DNA of 64,000 bases from Muriicola sp041358175 (GTDB taxonomy: Bacteria > Bacteroidota > Bacteroidia > Flavobacteriales > Flavobacteriaceae). The stretch lies in the NCBI RefSeq assembly GCF_041358175.1, contig NZ_JBGKBE010000003.1:186001-250000 (forward strand), in the 5' to 3' direction. Position numbers and translations under genes: made by a program. Below the pieces are notes generated by a model, which saw only the letters and a list, made by a program, of their open reading frames with translations, was not told the DNA's origin and made no database searches. This document shows, piece after piece, positions 60,496-64,000 of the stretch (position 1 is the first letter of the stretch; every line of letters starts with the position of its first letter).

Positions 60496-62976
60496 GTGAA
60501 TGACAGAATGACGGTTCACATAACTATGGGAGACGCAAAAATTATACAATTTGACAATATGTCGTTACAGGATTTAAACGACGAATCGGAATTGATTCCA
60601 TTATTAACACCGGAGGATGAAGAAGAGATGCGGAATGAAGTACTGCCAGAAACCCTTCCGATATTACCTTTGAGAAATACAGTTTTATTCCCGGGAGTTG
60701 TAATACCTATTACTGCCGGACGGGATAAATCCATAAGCCTTATCAAATACGCGAACAAAGGGTCAAAAGCTATTGGGGTGGTATCCCAGAAAGATGAGGA
60801 AACTGAAGATCCGGGCGTTAAAGACATCAATACCCTGGGAACGGTAGCTAGGATACTGAGAGTACTCCAGATGCCCGATGGAAATACAACGGTGATCATA
60901 CAGGGGAAAAAGCGCTTTGAAATTGCAGAAGTGCTTACTGAGAAACCTTATATGACCGCTACGATCAGAGAGGTAAAAGATGATGATATAGATCAGGAGG
61001 GGGAAGAGTTCCTGGCTATTATCGAATCGATTAAAGACATTGCACTAAAGATCATCCAGGACAACCCGAATATCCCCAGTGAGGCCTCGTTTGCAATCAA
61101 GAACATTAACAGCAATTCGTTCCTCATCAATTTTGTCTCATCAAACCTAAACCTCAGCGTTAAGGAAAAACAGGCCTTGCTCGAAATCGGGAACCTAAAG
61201 GAACGAGCCCTGGCTACTCTTAAGCACATGAACGTGGAGCTTCAGAAACTCGCCCTACAAAAGGATATTCAGTCGAAAGTAAGAAGTGACCTCGACCAGC
61301 AGCAAAGAGAATACTTCCTGCATCAGCAAATGAAGACCATACAGGAAGAACTGGGTGGAGCTTCTTATGATGAAGAGATTGAAGAAATGCGCATCAAAGC
61401 CAAGAAGAAGAAATGGGGAGAGAAGGTAGGCGCACATTTTGAGAAAGAATTGGCTAAAATGCAGCGCATGAATCCCCAGGTGGCAGAGTACAGTATCCAA
61501 AGAAATTATCTGGATCTGTTCCTGGAACTGCCCTGGAAAGAATTCTCCAAAGACAAATTTGATCTTAAGCGAGCACAGAAAATCTTAGACAGAGACCATT
61601 ACGGCCTGGAAGATGTAAAAAGACGAATCATAGAATATCTGGCCGTTTTAAAGCTCAGAAATGATATGAAATCGCCTATTCTTTGTCTATATGGACCTCC
61701 GGGGGTAGGAAAGACCTCCCTGGGGAAATCGGTTGCTGAGGCCTTGGGCAGGCAATACGTAAGGATGTCTCTGGGCGGACTGCGGGATGAAGCCGAAATC
61801 AGAGGGCATAGAAAGACGTATATCGGAGCCATGCCAGGCAGGATTATCCAGAGCATTAAAAAAGCCGGAACTTCTAACCCCGTCTTTATCCTTGACGAGA
61901 TCGACAAATTATCAAGCAGTTACCAGGGCGACCCTTCCTCGGCCATGCTGGAGGTGCTCGATCCTGAGCAGAATAATGAATTCCACGACAATTTCCTGGA
62001 AATGGGGTACGACCTTTCAAAGGTTATGTTTATAGCTACGGCCAATAATCTTTCATCGATACAACCGGCGTTGAGAGACAGAATGGAGATTATCAATGTA
62101 ACAGGTTACACCATTGAAGAGAAAGTTGAGATCGCCAAAAGGCATCTTTTACCCAAACAACTGAAGGAACACGGTCTTACATCTAAGGATTTGCGGATCG
62201 GGAAAAGGCAGCTGGAGAAAATAGTAGAAGGTTATACCCGTGAGTCGGGAGTTCGAACCCTGGAAAAACAGATTGCCAAAATGGTCCGATACGCGGCCAA
62301 ATCTATCGCGATTGAAGAGGATTATCAGGTAAAAGTGACCAACGATGTTGTTGAGGAGGTCCTGGGTCCACCCCGTCTTGAGAGGGATAAATACGAGAAT
62401 AACGAAGTAGCCGGTGTTGTTACCGGTCTCGCATGGACCAGTGTAGGGGGGGATATTCTGTTTATCGAGTCGATTTTATCCAAAGGGAAAGGACAGCTAA
62501 ATATTACAGGGAATTTAGGGAAGGTGATGAAGGAATCCGCTACTATTGCCATGGAATACATAAAATCTAATGCAGACAGCTTTGGAATCAATCCTGATGT
62601 ATTCGACAATTACAATGTGCATATCCATGTTCCTGAAGGAGCTACTCCCAAGGATGGTCCCAGTGCGGGAATTACCATGCTAACTTCACTGGTATCCCTT
62701 TTTACCCAGAAAAAAGTGAGGAAGAGTACCGCGATGACAGGAGAAATCACCCTGCGGGGCAAAGTGTTGCCGGTGGGGGGAATAAAAGAAAAAATCCTGG
62801 CGGCAAAAAGAGCCCGGATCAAGGATATCATCTTGTGTGAGGATAACAGGAAGGATATTTTGGAGATTAAACCCGAATACCTGAAAGGACTCAGGTTCCA
62901 TTATGTTACCGACATGAGTGAGGTGATTGACCTGGCCATTACGGATCAAAAGGTAAGGAACGCCAAAAAACTTTAG
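60496..62976 (+). CDS. lon: ATP-dependent Lon protease
   Basis: 826 residues. N-terminal substrate domain with L-P-I-L-P-L-R-N-T-V-L-F-P-G-V-V, an AAA+ module with Walker A G-P-P-G-V-G-K-T (400-407) and V-F-I-L-D-E-I-D-K, and the C-terminal protease with catalytic S723 (D-G-P-S-A-G) and K766 (G-G-I-K-E-K), 43 residues apart as in E. coli Lon. Starts at 60508 or 60526 are also possible; the latter would drop ten residues. Degrades misfolded proteins in the cytoplasm. Confidence 0.97.
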   Translation: MNDRMTVHITMGDAKIIQFDNMSLQDLNDESELIPLLTPEDEEEMRNEVLPETLPILPLRNTVLFPGVVIPITAGRDKSISLIKYANKGSKAIGVVSQKDEETEDPGVKDINTLGTVARILRVLQMPDGNTTVIIQGKKRFEIAEVLTEKPYMTATIREVKDDDIDQEGEEFLAIIESIKDIALKIIQDNPNIPSEASFAIKNINSNSFLINFVSSNLNLSVKEKQALLEIGNLKERALATLKHMNVELQKLALQKDIQSKVRSDLDQQQREYFLHQQMKTIQEELGGASYDEEIEEMRIKAKKKKWGEKVGAHFEKELAKMQRMNPQVAEYSIQRNYLDLFLELPWKEFSKDKFDLKRAQKILDRDHYGLEDVKRRIIEYLAVLKLRNDMKSPILCLYGPPGVGKTSLGKSVAEALGRQYVRMSLGGLRDEAEIRGHRKTYIGAMPGRIIQSIKKAGTSNPVFILDEIDKLSSSYQGDPSSAMLEVLDPEQNNEFHDNFLEMGYDLSKVMFIATANNLSSIQPALRDRMEIINVTGYTIEEKVEIAKRHLLPKQLKEHGLTSKDLRIGKRQLEKIVEGYTRESGVRTLEKQIAKMVRYAAKSIAIEEDYQVKVTNDVVEEVLGPPRLERDKYENNEVAGVVTGLAWTSVGGDILFIESILSKGKGQLNITGNLGKVMKESATIAMEYIKSNADSFGINPDVFDNYNVHIHVPEGATPKDGPSAGITMLTSLVSLFTQKKVRKSTAMTGEITLRGKVLPVGGIKEKILAAKRARIKDIILCEDNRKDILEIKPEYLKGLRFHYVTDMSEVIDLAITDQKVRNAKKL

Positions 62977-63040
62977 AAGAGCATCAGAATGATTCAAAAA
63001 GGAAATTGACATCGCCGATAGTCAGTTTCCCCATTCTGCT

Positions 63041-63048
63041 TATTTTTG
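63041..63048 (+). promoter_or_regulatory. cmk promoter box next to the start codon
   Basis: TATTTTTG, an exact TAnnTTTG match, ends four bases before the ATG at 63053. The transcript should begin at or within a few bases of the ATG. Confidence 0.55.
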
Positions 63049-63052
63049 GGAT

Positions 63053-63757
63053 ATGAATAAAATAATCATCGCCATTGACGGGTATTCTTCCACAGGGAAG
63101 AGCACTATGGCGAAACAGCTGGCAAAGGCCCTGGATTATGTTTATGTGGATACGGGTGCGATGTACCGCGCAATCACTCTTTTTGCAATTGAAAGTGGAT
63201 GTATAGGCCCTGCAGGATTTAAAAAGCAGGCTCTGTTGGAGGCTCTTTCAGGAATAGAACTTAAATTTAAATACAACCCAACGCTGAGGTTTTCTGAGAT
63301 GTTTCTCAATGGAAGAAACGTGGAAAAGGACATCAGAACCCTTGAAGTATCTCAATATGTGAGTCAGGTTTCTGTAGTTCCGGAGGTGCGTGAAAAGATG
63401 GTGGCTCTGCAAAAGGTAATGGGAGAAAATAAGGGTCTGGTCATGGATGGCCGTGATATTGGAACCGTGGTTTTCCCGCAGGCCGAGTTAAAGATTTTTA
63501 TGACAGCATCACCTGATATCAGAGCAACGAGGCGTTACAAGGAATTGCTCGACAGGGGGGAGGAGATAAGTTTTGAAGAAGTACTAGAGAATGTTCAGGC
63601 CCGTGATTACATCGATTCACACCGGGAAGTCTCTCCCCTGAAACAAGCTGAAGATGCTGTAGTCATAGACAACTCTTCTATGAACCAGAAGGAACAGTTT
63701 GAACGTGCTTTGGCACTTGCTGAGCACAAGATTCAGAAAAATAAAAAAGGCGCTTAA
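63053..63757 (+). CDS. cmk: Cytidylate kinase
   Basis: 234 residues. The P-loop is I-D-G-Y-S-S-T-G-K-S-T; other conserved parts are D-T-G-A-M-Y-R-A, M-D-G-R-D-I-G-T-V-V-F-P and the LID R-x4-R-Y region, followed by R-D-Y-I-D-S-H-R-E-V-S-P-L. It phosphorylates CMP and dCMP. The stop codon is inside the following terminator hairpin. Confidence 0.96.
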   Translation: MNKIIIAIDGYSSTGKSTMAKQLAKALDYVYVDTGAMYRAITLFAIESGCIGPAGFKKQALLEALSGIELKFKYNPTLRFSEMFLNGRNVEKDIRTLEVSQYVSQVSVVPEVREKMVALQKVMGENKGLVMDGRDIGTVVFPQAELKIFMTASPDIRATRRYKELLDRGEEISFEEVLENVQARDYIDSHREVSPLKQAEDAVVIDNSSMNQKEQFERALALAEHKIQKNKKGA

Positions 63758-63768
63758 AAGCGCCTTTT
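63745..63768. terminator. Bidirectional terminator overlapping the cmk stop
   Basis: AAAAGGCGC (63745-63753) pairs with GCGCCTTTT (63760-63768); the loop TTAAAA contains the cmk stop codon (63755-63757). The symmetric A/T flanks let it end both cmk and the convergent LysM gene. Confidence 0.88.
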
Positions 63769-63775
63769 ACAGTTA

Positions 63776-64000
63776 TTATAGGTTGGGAATCACCAGTACC
63801 TGATCGGGATGGATCATGTCTGGATTTTTAAGGATATCAGTGTTGGCAGAGAAAATCTGCTTATACTTCATCGGATCACCGTAATAATGCTTAGCTATCT
63901 TACTTAGGGACTCACCGCTTTTAACAACGTGTCGGTGATAAACGCTATCATCCGCAACGGTGATGTTCGCCTTGATGTCGGAAGGACTTTGACCACCAAT
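63776..64000 (-). CDS. LysM-domain protein (partial, Kbp/YgaU-like)
   Basis: 75 codons visible, the N-terminus lies beyond the right edge. The sequence reads H-V-V-K-S-G-E-S-L-S-K-I-A-K-H-Y-Y-G-D-P, then F-S-A-N-T-D-I-L-K-N-P-D and P-D-Q-V-L-V-I-P-N-L at the end. This is the C-terminal LysM domain of the potassium-binding protein Kbp type; a BON domain would be expected before it but cannot be seen. Confidence 0.8.
   Translation of the reverse strand: MGGQSPSDIKANITVADDSVYHRHVVKSGESLSKIAKHYYGDPMKYKQIFSANTDILKNPDMIHPDQVLVIPNL

Overview
The window looks like a chromosome segment from a marine-type member of the Flavobacteriaceae (Bacteroidota). The evidence is repeated TAnnTTTG promoter boxes close to start codons, a type IX secretion (T9SS) sorting domain, BshC (bacillithiol), class II AroQ next to XerD, many lipoproteins with short LxxC lipoboxes, and ECF sigma factors paired with membrane proteins. 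No tRNA, rRNA, CRISPR array, insertion sequence or prophage was seen. Most of the window is ordinary core genome.

Layout. 1-16.6 kb: a partial M14 carboxypeptidase, bshC, a PLP decarboxylase, a flavin-binding oxidase-like protein, SIMPL, then guaA - LysM/PBP lipid-envelope type protein - OsmC - DUF922, a Tat-exported sugar isomerase-like protein, pyrG, yidC and a very basic secreted protein. 16.6-31.6 kb: a triple-FAS1 lipoprotein, mnmA, a nitronate monooxygenase-like protein, an SCO/TPR pair, exported M28 and M20 metallopeptidases, a CIA30 protein, a TRIC channel, a cyclophilin, a NUDIX hydrolase, PlsC and a sigma/membrane-protein pair. 31.6-36 kb: an exported M20 amidohydrolase, xerD, two small outer-membrane barrels and aroQ.

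36.2-43.9 kb is the accessory-looking part and the main item of interest. Four genes run in one direction with gaps of 11, 25 and 13 bases: a 1494-residue T9SS-exported protein with an S8-like domain and a block of five perfect NRFIAIVN repeats; a periplasmic-TPR, membrane-anchored class III nucleotide cyclase; a small protein that resembles the Pycsar transmembrane effector (PycTM/DUF5706); and an HD-domain phosphohydrolase of the type usually fused to PycTM in Bacteroidota. Together they look like a complete signal circuit: outer-surface protein, periplasmic sensor-cyclase, cyclic-nucleotide-responsive membrane effector, and a hydrolase. The cyclase keeps the Lys/Asp pair expected for ATP, so it is not an obvious pyrimidine cyclase and the set is not a textbook Pycsar system.

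43.9-64 kb: DUF3817, lpdA, msrB, a collagen-like lipoprotein; then a glycogen-type operon (glgE, maltokinase, glgB, GH31 alpha-glucosidase) without treS; M48 peptidase and an MFS transporter; an ECF sigma - anti-sigma-like - two beta-helix proteins operon; and finally lon, cmk and a partial LysM protein. Start codons were moved downstream of the longest open frame where a promoter box, signal peptide or family N-terminus argued for it.
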